A stretch of 37,456 bases of DNA from Burkholderiaceae bacterium (lineage in GTDB: Bacteria; Pseudomonadota; Gammaproteobacteria; Burkholderiales; Burkholderiaceae_C), in NCBI GenBank assembly GCA_014879745.1, contig JACSRM010000218.1, positions 1 through 37,456 of the forward strand. Reading direction: 5' to 3'. A program made the position numbers and the translations under genes. Position 1 is the stretch's first letter. Each line of letters starts with the position of its first letter. The notes below the pieces were generated by a model. It was not told the DNA's origin. It saw nothing but the letters and a program-made list of their open reading frames with translations, and made no database searches. Shown piece by piece: positions 9,381 to 16,615 of this stretch.

Positions 9381-10712
9381 ATGTCACTGAATCCCACCCA
9401 CGACCCCGCCGCGCGCAGCTGGCTCGCCGCGGCCAACGAGGCAGCTTGCGATTTCCCGATCCAGAACCTGCCGTTCGGCGTGTTCCGCCGCACCGGCAGC
9501 AGCGAGGCCGCGCGGGGCGGCGTGGCCATCGGCGATGCCATCGTCGACCTGGCCGCCCTGGCGCGCGACGCTGTGCTTACCGGCCCGGCCGCGCGTGGCG
9601 CCGAAGCCTGTGCGCAGGCCACGCTCAACGACTTCATGGCCTCGGGGCCCGAGGTCTGGAGCGCGCTGCGGCACGCGTTGTTCGGCCTGCTGCACCAGGG
9701 TGCCGAAGGTGCGGGCCTGCAGGCCGTGCGCGCATGCCTCGTGCCGCAGGCTGCAGCCGAGATGCTGCTGCCTGCGCGTATCGGCGACTACACCGACTTC
9801 TACACCTCGATCCACCACGCGCTGAACGTCGGCCGCGTGATCCGGCCCGACGACCCGCTGACGCCGAATTTCCGCTGGCTGCCGATCGCCTACCACGGCC
9901 GCGCATCGAGCGTGGTCGTCAGCGGCAGCGACTTCCATCGCCCCTGGGGACAGGCGCTGCCGCCCGGCGCGCCGGCACCGGTGCTCGGCCCGTGCGCCAG
10001 GCTGGACTTCGAGCTGGAGATGGGCATGTACGTCGGCCCGGGCAACCCTCGCGGCCGGCCGATCCCCCTGGCCGAGGCCGAGCAGCATATCTTCGGCATG
10101 TGCCTGCTCAACGACTGGTCCGCGCGCGACCACCAGTTCTGGGAGATGAATCCTCTCGGCCCCTTCCTCGGCAAGAACTTCTGCACCAGCGTGTCGCCTT
10201 GGGTGGTGACGATGGAGGCATTGGAGCCGTTTCGCGTGCCCTTCGAGCGCGCGGCCGGCGAGCCGCAGCCGCTGGCCTATCTGGACACTCCCGCCAACCG
10301 TGCGCGCGGCAGCCTGGACGTGCAACTCGAAGTCGTGCTGCAGAGCGCGCGGCACCGCGAACTCGGGTTGGCCGGCGACCGGCTCTGCGCCACCAGCTTC
10401 CGCCACCAGTACTGGAGCGTCGCGCAGATGGTCAGCCAGCACACGGTGGGCGGCTGCAACCTGCAACCGGGCGACCTGCTGGGCACCGGCACGATCTCCG
10501 GACCGACACACACGCAGTGCGGTGCCATCGTCGAACTCAGCAAGGGCGGCACGCAGAAGGTGGCGCTGCCCGGCAGCGGCGAGGAACGCAGCTTCCTGCT
10601 GGACGGCGACACCGTGATCCTGCGCGGCTGGTGCGACCGCCCGGGTGCGGCACGCATCGGCTTCGGGCAGTGCCGCGGCACGGTGCTGCCGGCGCTGGCT
10701 TCGGCGGCCTGA
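9381..10712 (+). CDS. fahA: Fumarylacetoacetase
   Basis: Hydrolyses fumarylacetoacetate to fumarate and acetoacetate, the last step of homogentisate degradation. The 443-residue protein aligns well by eye with the known enzyme family: an N-terminal SH3-like domain, then the catalytic fold with DYTDFYTSIHHALNVG (metal Asp and the catalytic His), YHGRASSVVVSG, LDFELEMGMYVG (two metal Glu residues), NDWSARD (metal Asp) and GTISGP. The start is uncertain: ATG 9381 was chosen, but GTG 9369 is in frame and neither has a strong ribosome site. No homogentisate dioxygenase lies in the window, so it may act on an analogous beta-diketo acid. Confidence 0.93.
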   Translation: MSLNPTHDPAARSWLAAANEAACDFPIQNLPFGVFRRTGSSEAARGGVAIGDAIVDLAALARDAVLTGPAARGAEACAQATLNDFMASGPEVWSALRHALFGLLHQGAEGAGLQAVRACLVPQAAAEMLLPARIGDYTDFYTSIHHALNVGRVIRPDDPLTPNFRWLPIAYHGRASSVVVSGSDFHRPWGQALPPGAPAPVLGPCARLDFELEMGMYVGPGNPRGRPIPLAEAEQHIFGMCLLNDWSARDHQFWEMNPLGPFLGKNFCTSVSPWVVTMEALEPFRVPFERAAGEPQPLAYLDTPANRARGSLDVQLEVVLQSARHRELGLAGDRLCATSFRHQYWSVAQMVSQHTVGGCNLQPGDLLGTGTISGPTHTQCGAIVELSKGGTQKVALPGSGEERSFLLDGDTVILRGWCDRPGAARIGFGQCRGTVLPALASAA

Positions 10713-10716
10713 CGCC

Positions 10717-10737
10717 GCCGCCGCAGCCTGCGGCGGC
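10717..10737 (+). terminator. GC-rich hairpin after fahA
   Basis: Five bases after the fahA stop, a 10-base perfect inverted repeat (GCCGCCGCAG and CTGCGGCGGC) with a one-base centre can fold into a very stable hairpin. There is no T-run after it, so it is not a classic intrinsic terminator; it may stabilise the 3' end of the message or be a repetitive palindrome. Confidence 0.35.
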
Positions 10738-11121
10738 CGCCGGCCGGCCACAGCAGGCCCTGGTGCGAGGCGCGGTCGAAGTTGCCATCGATGCGGCGCA
10801 GTTCGGGCCGGTCTTCGGCGCGCGCCGCAACGATGCCCACCACCCGGTGGTGGCTCGCTCCCAGGCCACCGGCAGCGTGTTCGGTGGCAGCGGAAAGCGC
10901 ACATCGCCGATCGACACCGTCACCCGCACCGGCTGGCCCCTCACCCGCACAGGCTGCTCGCCGACGAAGCGCAACACGCGCTCGGTCAGCCGCTCCACCT
11001 GCTCGGCCGGCACCTGCGGCGCAAGCATCAGGAGCGCCTCGCCACCCCAGCCCGGCAGGGCGCCGCCACGCACCGTCTCGTTGAGCCGCCTGGGCATCGC
11101 GAGCGCATCATGGGCGGCGGC
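10730..11121 (-). pseudogene. GGDEF-domain (diguanylate cyclase) remnant
   Basis: Two minus-strand frames together give the C-terminal part of a GGDEF domain. One frame reads LNETVRGG, then WGGEALLMLAPQVPAEQVERL, then VTVSIGDVRFPLPPN and LPVAWERA. The signature GGEEF has decayed to GGEAL and the SIGxA-type motif to SIGD. After WERA about 17 residues expected in this family are missing and the frame shifts; the other frame then continues VVGIVAARAEDRPELRRIDG to about 10730. Nothing of the N-terminal half of the domain or of a sensor region is found. Active cyclase function is impossible. Confidence 0.65.
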
Positions 11122-11145
11122 GCGACGTTGCATCTTGCTCTGCCG

Positions 11146-11170
11146 TGAAACGTCAAGTTTCATCATGATG
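11146..11170. promoter_or_regulatory. Inverted repeats upstream of the antitoxin gene
   Basis: TGAAAC and GTTTCA pair around a 5-base centre (11146-11162), directly followed by the 10-base self-complementary CATCATGATG (11161-11170). Both lie within 35 bases of the antitoxin start. Ribbon-helix-helix antitoxins usually repress their own promoter at such repeats, so an autoregulatory operator is a reasonable inference. Confidence 0.4.
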
Positions 11171-11179
11171 GAAATGACC

Positions 11180-11410
11180 ATGACGATTCCTGTCCGCGAA
11201 AAGTTCTCCTCCCGAGCCGCGCCGGAAGTGCTGGCCGCACTGCGCCAGATCACAGCGCACCAGGGTCGACAGTTTCAGGCGGTGCTCGATGAGGCGCTGC
11301 GCGACTACATCGACCGGCAGCAGAAGGAGCGCCCGCGCCGCCATGTGATGGCGGCGTTTGCCTCGAGCCTCGACGATTTCGATCGCCTTTACCGCGAACT
11401 GGCCAAGTAA
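11180..11410 (+). CDS. Ribbon-helix-helix antitoxin of a Doc-type toxin pair
   Basis: A 76-residue protein beginning VREKFSSRAAPEVLAALRQI, with the strand-helix-helix pattern of small dimeric DNA-binding antitoxins (REKFSSRAAPEVLAALRQITAHQ, then FQAVLDEALRDYI) and a charged C-terminal tail (FASSLDDFDRLYRELAK) of the kind that covers the toxin. ATG 11180 follows GGAA; in-frame ATGs at 11165, 11168 and 11174 are alternatives. It is followed after 3 bases by a Doc/Fic remnant, which supports the toxin-antitoxin assignment. Since the toxin is broken, the antitoxin may now be an orphan regulator. Confidence 0.75.
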   Translation: MTIPVREKFSSRAAPEVLAALRQITAHQGRQFQAVLDEALRDYIDRQQKERPRRHVMAAFASSLDDFDRLYRELAK

Positions 11411-11413
11411 GCC

Positions 11414-11656
11414 GTGGCGCACGACGAGGCTGCGGCGCTGCTGGAAAGCCTGGCGATCAACCACCCGTTCATCGACGGGAACAAACGGGTCGCCTTTGCC
11501 GCCGCGGACGTGTTCCTGCGCATCAATGGATGGCGGCTGCGCCGTGCGCCGATGCAAATCCACGCGGAGATGATCCGGATGTTCGAGTCGGGCAACTTCG
11601 ATATCGCCCGCCTCGAGCCATGGCTGCGCGGATTCGGGAATGCTGATGGCGAGTGA
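11414..11656 (+). pseudogene. doc: Truncated death-on-curing (Doc/Fic-family) toxin
   Basis: Eighty residues beginning with a GTG that hold the C-terminal half of a Doc toxin. The Fic motif HPFIDGNKR is intact near residues 22-30, followed by AFAAADVFLRINGWRL and the C-terminal helix MIRMFESGNFDIARLEPWL. Doc proteins are about 120-130 residues; the first 45-50 residues, which form the front of the Fic fold and the substrate-binding flap, are missing, with only 50 bases between the antitoxin stop and the Fic motif. Doc phosphorylates EF-Tu in known cases. An internal deletion is the simplest explanation, and activity is unlikely. Confidence 0.75.
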
Positions 11657-12065
11657 CCTGGCGAAGCCGGTGGACGTGCTGCCGCGGCGCGATCGACACG
11701 AGAGCACTTAACATCAAACTCGTACCCCGCTCACACGCATCCGCAGACTGGCGGCAGCGGCGCACAGCGCCTGCCCTCCTCCTGTTCGGACTTGGCTGGT
11801 TTTCCGCGACGCCTTCGGTCCTTCTGCGGTAGCCCATGCTTGCGACCACGCCCCCAGTGCCCTTCACGCACCGGCGGGGATCGGCGATGAACGCTGCGAT
11901 CGCCGCCTCGCCGAAGAGAATTCGCCCGAAGAGCCGCGCCGGCGACGGCAGACGTTCTGGTTGCGTCCTCAGCCAGTTACAGTGAGTGCACCAAATCGGG
12001 CCAAACCGAAACAAAGCCAGCCAAAACAATTCAGCTGTAAGTTGTTGATCGTTAAGTGATTTCCA

Positions 12066-12085
12066 TGGCCCGGAGGGGTTTGAAC
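12066..12085 (-). other. Candidate attachment site (degenerate copy of a tRNA 3' end)
   Basis: On the minus strand the bases GTTCAAACCCCTCCGGGC resemble the T-loop and acceptor end of the tRNA-Arg at the right end of the window (GTTCGAGTCCCTCCGGGC). Fifteen of 18 positions agree and the three differences are transitions. CCA overlaps the end of the match, lacking the AGG between CGGGC and CCA in the tRNA. No tRNA body precedes it. A tRNA-targeting integrase leaves such a partial copy at the far end of its element. Ten consecutive bases are identical, which alone could be chance. Confidence 0.45.
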
Positions 12086-12121
12086 GTCGGGCGCCAAGCC
12101 GCGCCAGTGCTCGGTCTTGGC

Positions 12122-12157
12122 GGAACAGGCCGATTCTGTTCCCCCGGTCTGTTCCCC
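12122..12157. repeat. GGAACA / TGTTCCCC repeats near the candidate attachment site
   Basis: TGTTCCCC occurs twice in direct orientation (12137-12144 and 12150-12157), each preceded by TC, and GGAACA (12122-12127) is inverted to them. The same octamer occurs as an inverted pair at the integrase start (37214-37263). I see no other copy in the window. Shared short repeats at both ends of an integrated element are what integrase arm-binding or excisionase sites look like. Confidence 0.45.
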
Positions 12158-12253
12158 TATCTGGAAAGTTACCTCTTTTCAGCCGAATCGAACTGCCACA
12201 TCCGGCTCGCTTGAGGCCGATAGGGATCAAGAGACAGCGCACGCCAGTGCGGT

Positions 12254-12742
12254 TCAGAGCACCCTCGGCCTAGCGAGCCAGCTGGCGACGTGCGGGCACT
12301 CCGCCTCGATCCGTGCAAGCCCGATTCGTTCGGCCGCAATCGGACCATGCCGTAACTTGCGGTACGACGGATTTCGCAGCAACCCTTCCAGCCGCGCAGA
12401 TGGCTTGGTCTCGTGCCCGTCGTTGATGTCCTCCGGCGTTGCCGCTCCGGCGCGGGTCTGTAGCAGGGCCGGCGCGCCAGCCGCCCAGCCGGACTCGACC
12501 GCAGCCAGTGAAGCGACATCGCTGAACAGCAGCGTCTCGAACGCATGGGGCTGTCCGTGCGGGATGAAACGGGCAGGGTCGCAACCGCAGTGCTGCACCA
12601 CGTCCGCTTGCAGCGCGGCTTCCAGCATCTGCAGCCTTGCGGGAACGGCCGGTTGCGCCATGGCAGTCTCTTAGCCTGGGAAGTCGGGCGCCAACCGGTA
12701 CAGATCGATCAGCGTGGTAACGGCAACCACCCGCCCCTTCAT
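12254..12742 (-). pseudogene. DUF4276-family protein remnant with an in-frame stop
   Basis: The minus strand encodes the middle and C-terminal part of a DUF4276 protein: VTTLIDLYRLAPDFPG, HAFETLLFSDVASLAAVE, INDGHETKPSARLEGLL, YRKLRHGPIAAERIGL and ECPHVASWL. A TAA at 12671-12673 interrupts the frame after FPG; reading continues in the same frame to the stop at 12254. The N-terminal part of the roughly 200-residue family is absent, apparently lost at the join to the liv genes. Members of this family are often encoded beside AAA-type ATPases in accessory regions; no such partner is left here. Confidence 0.7.
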
Positions 12743-12778
12743 GGGAGCGAGTGGATAGCTTGATGAATCGAGTTGTGA

Positions 12779-13504
12779 TCACGCGGCCTCGGCATGACCG
12801 CCTGCCAGATAGGCTGACTTGACTTCGGAGCTGTTGAGCAACTCGGCCCCTGTGCCAAACAATACGACTTCACCGTGTTGGAGGACGTATGCGTGATGCG
12901 CCAGGCGCAATGCGTGGTGAGCGTTCTGCTCGACCAGCAGTACCGTCATACCGTGGGTCTGGTTGACCTCGTGAATGATCTGGAAGATCTTGCGGATGTA
13001 TATCGGTGCGAGCCCCAACGAGGGCTCATCGAGCAACAGCAAACGCGGACGGCTCACCAGCGCCCTGCCGATCGCGAGCATTTGCTGCTCGCCCCCTGAC
13101 AGTGTTCCCGCACGCTGTTCCCTACGCTGTTCCAGGATCGGAAAAAGAGCGAAGACACGCTCGATGTCCGCGTTCCAGTGCTGCGGGTCGACGAAAGTAG
13201 CTCCGAGCTTGAGGTTCTCCATCACGGTCATTCGCGGGAAGATGCGACGACCCTCAGGCGACAGCGCGATTCCGAGCCTTGGCACCTTGTGCGATGGAAC
13301 GCGGCTGATGTCCTGGCCACGAAAGAGAATCTGCCCCGAGGAGATGCGCGGCGCCCCGAAGATACTCTTCATCAGAGTCGACTTGCCGGCACCGTTGGCG
13401 CCGATCAGGGTCACGATTTCGCCCTCACGGACTTGAATGCGAATGCCACGCAGCGCTTCGATGGGGCCGTAGTGCGCATGGACATCCCTGAACTCGAGCA
13501 TCAT
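12779..13504 (-). CDS. livF: Branched-chain amino acid-type ABC transporter ATPase, LivF
   Basis: Cytoplasmic ATPase of a hydrophobic amino acid transport (HAAT) importer, 241 residues. Visible motifs are Walker A GANGAGKS, the signature LSGGEQQM, Walker B LLLLDEPSLGLAP and the switch VEQNAHHAL; the lengths and the phrase PSLGLAPI are typical of LivF. Its ATG overlaps the livG stop as ATGA. It is the last gene of livKHMGF. HAAT systems also carry aromatic acids, amides and urea, so the ligand should be judged with the binding protein and the catabolic neighbours. Confidence 0.95.
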   Translation of the reverse strand: MMLEFRDVHAHYGPIEALRGIRIQVREGEIVTLIGANGAGKSTLMKSIFGAPRISSGQILFRGQDISRVPSHKVPRLGIALSPEGRRIFPRMTVMENLKLGATFVDPQHWNADIERVFALFPILEQRREQRAGTLSGGEQQMLAIGRALVSRPRLLLLDEPSLGLAPIYIRKIFQIIHEVNQTHGMTVLLVEQNAHHALRLAHHAYVLQHGEVVLFGTGAELLNSSEVKSAYLAGGHAEAA

Positions 13505-14358
13505 GCTGCGGCCTCCTCGGTCGCTCCGCGGTCGCCGTTGACTTGATCTTCGGTGTCCGGCTCGCCCAGGTAGGCCGAAATGACGTGCGGGTCGTTCTGT
13601 ACCTGCTCTGGCGATCCCTCGGCAATCTTCCGGCCGTAGTTCAGCACCACGACGCGCTGCGAGACCTTCATGACGACATCCATGTCGTGCTCGACGAGCA
13701 GCACGGCAATGCCCTCGCCAGTGATCAGGCTCAGCAGAAGTTCGTTCAGCGCGGCGGACTCTCTGGGGTTGAGCCCGGCGGCCGGCTCATCGAGGCAGAG
13801 GATGCGAGGCCCCGCAGCCATGGCACGTGCGATCTCGACGCGACGCTGCACTCCATAGGCCAGGGCACCTGCCGGTGAGTCGGCGTGACCCAGGAGGTCG
13901 AACCGCCGCAAGAGCGCCAGAGCTGTCTGCACGGCATCGACTTCCGCGTTGCGGAATCGCGGCAGGCCGAGCAAACCAGCCAGCGAGAAGGCGCTGGCGT
14001 GCTGGAGCACGTTGTGTTGGGCCACGACCAGGTTCTCCAGCACCGTCATCTTCGGGAACAGGCGGATGTTCTGGAACGTGCGCAGGATCTGCGCCGAGCG
14101 CGCCAACTGGTGACTGGGCAGACCTTCGAGCCGCAGGCGTCCATGCTCCGGGTGTTGCATCGTGACCGTGCCCGAAGTCGGCCGATAGAACCCGGTCAGG
14201 CAGTTGAAAAGCGTCGTCTTGCCGGCGCCGTTCGGGCCGATGATCGACGTGATCTCACGGCCCTGAACCGACATGGACAGATCGTCGATGGCAGTCACGC
14301 CGCCGAAGCGCATCGTGAGATGGTCGACCTCCAGCAGTGGGGGCGTGGACGCGCTCAT
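13501..14358 (-). CDS. livG: Branched-chain amino acid-type ABC transporter ATPase, LivG
   Basis: The second ATPase of the HAAT importer, 285 residues, slightly longer than usual because of a C-terminal tail rich in Glu, Asp and Ala. It shows Walker A GPNGAGKT, TFQNIRLFPKMTVLENLVVAQH (LivG hallmark), the degenerate signature LAYGVQRRVEIARAM, Walker B ILCLDEPAAGLNP and VEHDMDVVM. ATG 14358 overlaps the livM stop and the gene ends in an ATGA overlap with livF, indicating translational coupling. The frame is open far upstream, but that part is the antisense-free livM region in another frame and is not coding. Confidence 0.95.
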   Translation of the reverse strand: MSASTPPLLEVDHLTMRFGGVTAIDDLSMSVQGREITSIIGPNGAGKTTLFNCLTGFYRPTSGTVTMQHPEHGRLRLEGLPSHQLARSAQILRTFQNIRLFPKMTVLENLVVAQHNVLQHASAFSLAGLLGLPRFRNAEVDAVQTALALLRRFDLLGHADSPAGALAYGVQRRVEIARAMAAGPRILCLDEPAAGLNPRESAALNELLLSLITGEGIAVLLVEHDMDVVMKVSQRVVVLNYGRKIAEGSPEQVQNDPHVISAYLGEPDTEDQVNGDRGATEEAAA

Positions 14359-15668
14359 GTCGACACCGTCGCTTCCTGGAGCGGGACGCCGCGTCCTCGA
14401 TCGATCGACGTCAGCGTCGCGCGTCGCTCGGAGAGCAGCCCGCCCGGTCGCCAGACCATGATAGTCACCATCGCCGCGCCGAAGAGCAGCATGCGGTACT
14501 CGCTGAAGTTGCGGCCCAGTTCGGGCAGCAGCACCAGCATGCACGCGGCCAGGACCACACCGAACTGGCTGCCCGATCCGCCCAGCACGACGATCGCCAG
14601 GATCACCGCGCTCTCGATGAACGTGAAGCTCTCGGGGGAAATGAACCCCTGTCGCGCCGCGAAGAAGACACCGGCAAAACCGCCCAGCGCCGCGCCCAGT
14701 GCGAATGCCGACAGCTTGACGTTGGTCACGTTGATGCCCAAGGCCTTGCATGCGATCTCGTCCTCGCGCATGGCTTCCCAGGCCCTTCCAATCGGCAGGC
14801 GTCGCAGGCGCAGGACCAGCAGGTTGGTCAACAGCGCAAGACCGAGGATCACGAGGTACAGAAAGACCATGCGGTGCCAGGGCGCGTAGTCCACGCCCAG
14901 CAAGCCGGCCACGGTCGGTGTGTCGCCGGGTGGCGCGAAGGGCAGGCCGAACAGCGTCGGCCGCGGGATCGACGAGATGCCGTCGGGACCATGCGTCAGC
15001 TCGGTCCAGTTGATGAGGATCAGGCGGATGATCTCTCCGAAGCCCAACGTGACGATGGCCAAATAGTCGCCCCGCAGTCGTAGCACCGGGTAGCCCAGCA
15101 ACACGCCGAAGAACGCAGCCATCACGCCGGCCAATGGCAAACACCACCAGAAGGAGAAGCCGAACTGCGTCGCCAACAACCCATACGTGTAGGCGCCAAC
15201 CGCATAGAAGGCAACGTAACCCAGGTCCAGCAGCCCGGCCAGCCCCACCACCACGTTGAGCCCCCAACCGAGCATGACGTAGATGAGGACCGTGGTCGCC
15301 GTGTCGACGACGTATCGGTTGTCGTGGAAAGCGAACGGCAGCGCCACGGCGATGCCGAGCGCGACAGCGCCCGCGATCTTCGACGCGCCGCCCGTGCGCA
15401 TGGAGACGGCCGACTGCGGTGCCGGCTTGCTGTGTGCCCTGCGTTGTCGGTCGAACAACCACCGCACGACCAGACGGGCCACGAAGACCCCCGCGGCGCC
15501 CATGAGCAGCCAGCTCCAGCGTGTTTGAACTCGGAGTTGTCCGCCCACATCGACAGTCGTCAGACCGACGAACGGGATGCCGAGCATGAACGCGATCAAC
15601 GAGGCCAGCCCCGCATCGGTGAGCCAGCGCCGAGGGCTCGCACCTTTGTCTTTGGTGCTCGGAGGCAT
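14355..15668 (-). CDS. livM: Branched-chain amino acid-type ABC transporter permease, LivM
   Basis: Inner-membrane permease of 437 residues, about 100 longer than a minimal LivM, as in the E. coli-type long form. The N-terminal extension contains two extra membrane segments (LASLIAFMLGIPFVGLTTV and SWLLMGAAGVFVARLVV). The conserved core follows: LGWGLNVVVGLAGLLDLGYVAFYAVGAY, YLAIVTLGFGEIIRLIL and the ATPase-contact loop GRAWEAMREDEIACKALGINVTNVKLSAFALGA. The start ATG at 15668 shares a base with the livH stop (TGATG); a GTG one codon earlier is possible. Confidence 0.94.
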   Translation of the reverse strand: MPPSTKDKGASPRRWLTDAGLASLIAFMLGIPFVGLTTVDVGGQLRVQTRWSWLLMGAAGVFVARLVVRWLFDRQRRAHSKPAPQSAVSMRTGGASKIAGAVALGIAVALPFAFHDNRYVVDTATTVLIYVMLGWGLNVVVGLAGLLDLGYVAFYAVGAYTYGLLATQFGFSFWWCLPLAGVMAAFFGVLLGYPVLRLRGDYLAIVTLGFGEIIRLILINWTELTHGPDGISSIPRPTLFGLPFAPPGDTPTVAGLLGVDYAPWHRMVFLYLVILGLALLTNLLVLRLRRLPIGRAWEAMREDEIACKALGINVTNVKLSAFALGAALGGFAGVFFAARQGFISPESFTFIESAVILAIVVLGGSGSQFGVVLAACMLVLLPELGRNFSEYRMLLFGAAMVTIMVWRPGGLLSERRATLTSIDRGRGVPLQEATVST

Positions 15669-16582
15669 CACACCTTCTCCACTTCCGGACGGCCGAGGAG
15701 GCCGGAGGGGCGGAAGACCAGCACGAGGATCAGGATGGCGAAGACCGCGACATCCTTGTACTCGGCCGAGAAGTAGCCCGCGTAGAACGCCTCGATCAGG
15801 CCAATCAGGAGCCCCCCGAGCATCGCGCCGGGCAGCGAACCGATCCCGCCGAGCACCGCGGCAGTGAAGGCTTTGATCCCGGCGAGGAAGCCGATGTAGA
15901 AGTCGATCACGCCGTAGTAGAGCGTGACCAGCATGCCGGCCACGCCTGCCATGCCCGCGCCGATCATGAACGTCATCGATATGGTCCGGTCGACGTTGAT
16001 GCCCAACATGCGAGTCATGTCCGCGTCCTGTTCGCAGGCGCGCTGCTGACGTCCGAAGGCAGTTCGCGAGATCATCCAGGTGAACCCGGCTAGCATCACG
16101 GCGGTGGCCGCGACGATAAGCAACTGCACATGGGACACGCGGACCGACGCCGCGCCCGAGCCAAAGAATTCGAACCCTCCCGGCAGCATCGGCGGCAGTT
16201 GCTTGATGCGTGCGCCTTGCAGCAGCTGGACGGCGTTCTGGAGAAAGATGGAGGCGCCGATGGCGGCGATCAGCGGCGCGAGCCTGGTGGAGCCGCGCAG
16301 CGGTCGATAGGCGACGCGCTCGACCGCCCATCCGTAGCCCGCGGTGAAGATCACCGAGACGAGCAGCACGAGCAGCAGGGCCAGCGGCAGGGAAGTGATC
16401 CCTGCCGCTGCCAGTATCGTGAACGCAGTCAGCGAGACGAACGCGCCCATCATGTAGATTTCGCCGTGCGCGAAGTTGATCATCCCGAGGATGCCGTACA
16501 CCATCGTGTAGCCGATGGCGATCAGGCCGTAGAGCGATCCGAGCGTCAGCCCGTTGATCGTCTGCTGCAGGAACTGCGACAT
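15668..16582 (-). CDS. livH: Branched-chain amino acid-type ABC transporter permease, LivH
   Basis: Inner-membrane permease, 304 residues, normal LivH length. The N-terminal pattern QQTINGLTLGSLYGLIAIGYTMVYGILGMINFAHGE is diagnostic, and the coupling loop reads FGRQQRACEQDADMTRMLGINVDRTI. The C-terminus has GSLPGAMLGGLLIGLIEAF and VLVFRPSGLLG. ATG 16582 follows AGAGG; an upstream TTG at 16603 lacks support. It lies 33 bases after livK and is coupled to livM. Confidence 0.95.
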   Translation of the reverse strand: MSQFLQQTINGLTLGSLYGLIAIGYTMVYGILGMINFAHGEIYMMGAFVSLTAFTILAAAGITSLPLALLLVLLVSVIFTAGYGWAVERVAYRPLRGSTRLAPLIAAIGASIFLQNAVQLLQGARIKQLPPMLPGGFEFFGSGAASVRVSHVQLLIVAATAVMLAGFTWMISRTAFGRQQRACEQDADMTRMLGINVDRTISMTFMIGAGMAGVAGMLVTLYYGVIDFYIGFLAGIKAFTAAVLGGIGSLPGAMLGGLLIGLIEAFYAGYFSAEYKDVAVFAILILVLVFRPSGLLGRPEVEKV

Positions 16583-16615
16583 GGTTGAGGCCCTCTTCGA
16601 CAAACTGCTCTCAGG

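Larger units (their letters stand above)
11657..12253. other. 597-base stretch without a recognisable gene
   Basis: Frames are open on the minus strand here, but the translations are rich in Arg, Pro and Ser without family motifs or conserved starts, and I do not support a gene. The AT content rises around 11970-12065 compared with the neighbours. The stretch contains the tRNA-3'-end-like sequence at 12068 and the GGAACA/TGTTCCCC repeats at 12122-12157, and is best read as the edge of an integrated element. Confidence 0.5.

Noticed and set aside
8843..11164. One very long plus-strand frame from inside the cyclase gene to the antitoxin
   Set aside because: Only its last part (from about 11165) is a real protein. 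The rest is an alternative frame of the cyclase and fahA genes with low-complexity Arg/Pro/Ala composition.
12066..12140. A second complete tRNA gene at 12066
   Set aside because: Only the T-loop and acceptor-like end are present; the following bases give no anticodon stem or D-arm. It is kept as a candidate attachment site only.
11523..12242. Minus-strand frame of 239 codons in the region between doc and DUF4276
   Set aside because: No conserved motif, Arg/Ser-rich composition, overlap with the doc remnant and no ribosome site. I treat the region as non-coding.
14359..15462. Upstream extension of livG to a protein of over 600 residues
   Set aside because: The extra part is out of frame with livM, which occupies the same strand with strong family motifs. 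livG homology starts only at ATG 14358, coupled to the livM stop.
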